DNA of 14,668 bases, from positions 1 to 14,668 of the forward strand of contig JBHIEE010000074.1 of assembly GCA_046760445.1 (NCBI GenBank), given 5' to 3'. The DNA comes from JBHIEE01 sp046760445. Its GTDB lineage: Bacteria > Acidobacteriota > Aminicenantia > JdFR-78. The translations under genes were made by a program, and so were the position numbers. Below the pieces are notes generated by a model. It saw nothing but the letters and a program-made list of their open reading frames with translations, searched no databases and was not told the origin of the DNA. Shown piece after piece: positions 14,392 through 14,668 of the stretch; within the stretch, counting starts at the first letter, position 1, and the number at the start of each line of letters is the position of its first letter.

Positions 14392-14668
14392 ATGACAAAA
14401 AGAATATATTTTGATAATCCTTATCAAATTGAATTTGAGGGAGAAGTAACAGATAAGTTAAAAATAAATCACAAGATTGGTCTTATCTTAAATCAAACCT
14501 GTTTTTATCCTGAATCAGGAGGGCAGCCCTCAGATAAGGGGACGATAAATGGAATAAATGTGACAGAAATTTATGAAAAAAATGATGAAATCATTCACCT
14601 ATTAGAACAAGATATTCTGGACAAAAAAGTCAAAGGGAAAATAGACTGGTTCACCAGATTTGACCATA
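14392..14668 (+). CDS. AlaX-type alanyl-tRNA editing protein (5' part, truncated by the window end)
   Basis: The visible 92 residues start at ATG 14392 with a beta-rich domain. They contain FYPESGGQPSDKGTI (about 43-57), the hallmark of the alanyl-tRNA synthetase editing-domain family. The frame runs open to the last base, ending RFDH, just where relatives continue into the zinc-binding HxxxH motif. Stand-alone AlaX proteins hydrolyse Ser-tRNA(Ala) or Gly-tRNA(Ala). Here the editing-like domain begins at the very N-terminus, with no aminoacylation domain, so this is AlaX and not full AlaRS. The short or long (DHHA1-containing) form cannot be told from this part. No clear Shine-Dalgarno is seen; the start lies just after the inverted repeat. 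Confidence 0.85.
   Translation, partial: MTKRIYFDNPYQIEFEGEVTDKLKINHKIGLILNQTCFYPESGGQPSDKGTINGINVTEIYEKNDEIIHLLEQDILDKKVKGKIDWFTRFDH

Overview
The window is AT-rich (roughly one third G+C by eye) and looks bacterial. Shine-Dalgarno-like sites precede several genes, a TTGACA / 16 nt / TATAAT promoter is present, and genes overlap in operon style. The encoded proteins are iron-sulfur, flavin and CoA enzymes typical of strict anaerobes. Oxygen-dependent enzymes and membrane arms of complex I are absent. Intergenic spaces are filled with AT-rich palindromic repeats of the kind common in uncultivated anaerobic lineages. The sequence alone does not let me name the phylum.

Layout: (1) 1-2071: a gene-free leader with a short direct repeat, then a multi-spanning GT-C/PMT-type glycosyltransferase (+) and a repeat-filled gap. 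(2) 2072-2353: acylphosphatase on the minus strand, the only gene in that orientation. (3) 2354-2866: a 513-nt gene-free stretch with a nested palindromic repeat, ending in a consensus sigma-70 promoter. (4) 2867-11611: a tight six-gene operon. It encodes a NuoE-like [2Fe-2S] protein, a NuoF/HydB-like NAD-FMN-FeS subunit, a NuoG-like FeS subunit carrying a degenerate formate-dehydrogenase-like domain, an NfnA/SudB-like FAD subunit, an NfnB/SudA-like (glutamate-synthase small-chain type) NADPH subunit, and a 4-hydroxybutyrate/butyryl-type CoA-transferase. (5) 11611-11708: a long hairpin with two competing pairings and a short T run. (6) 11714-14284: a short RNase HIII, a second palindromic element, a DUF401 membrane protein and a small cupin. 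(7) 14392-end: the start of an AlaX-type alanyl-tRNA editing protein, cut by the window edge.

The centre of interest is the operon at 2867-11611. Its first three products form a NADH-oxidising, FeS-rich wire like the soluble arm of complex I or the HydABC/HndABCD enzymes. The next two resemble both subunits of the flavin-bifurcating NADH-dependent ferredoxin:NADP+ oxidoreductase (Nfn). The only subunit with a molybdopterin-enzyme fold has lost the residues needed for formate chemistry: the Sec/Cys position is Ser374 (AGC codon), the neighbouring His is Gln375, and the active-site Arg position reads Trp557. There is no H-cluster domain. I infer a soluble complex of about 13-14 FeS clusters and two or three flavins that equilibrates or bifurcates electrons among NAD(H), NADP(H) and ferredoxin. 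The co-transcribed CoA-transferase hints at a tie to fermentative or syntrophic acyl-CoA metabolism. The combination is the best candidate here for an undescribed system; biochemical function remains inference.
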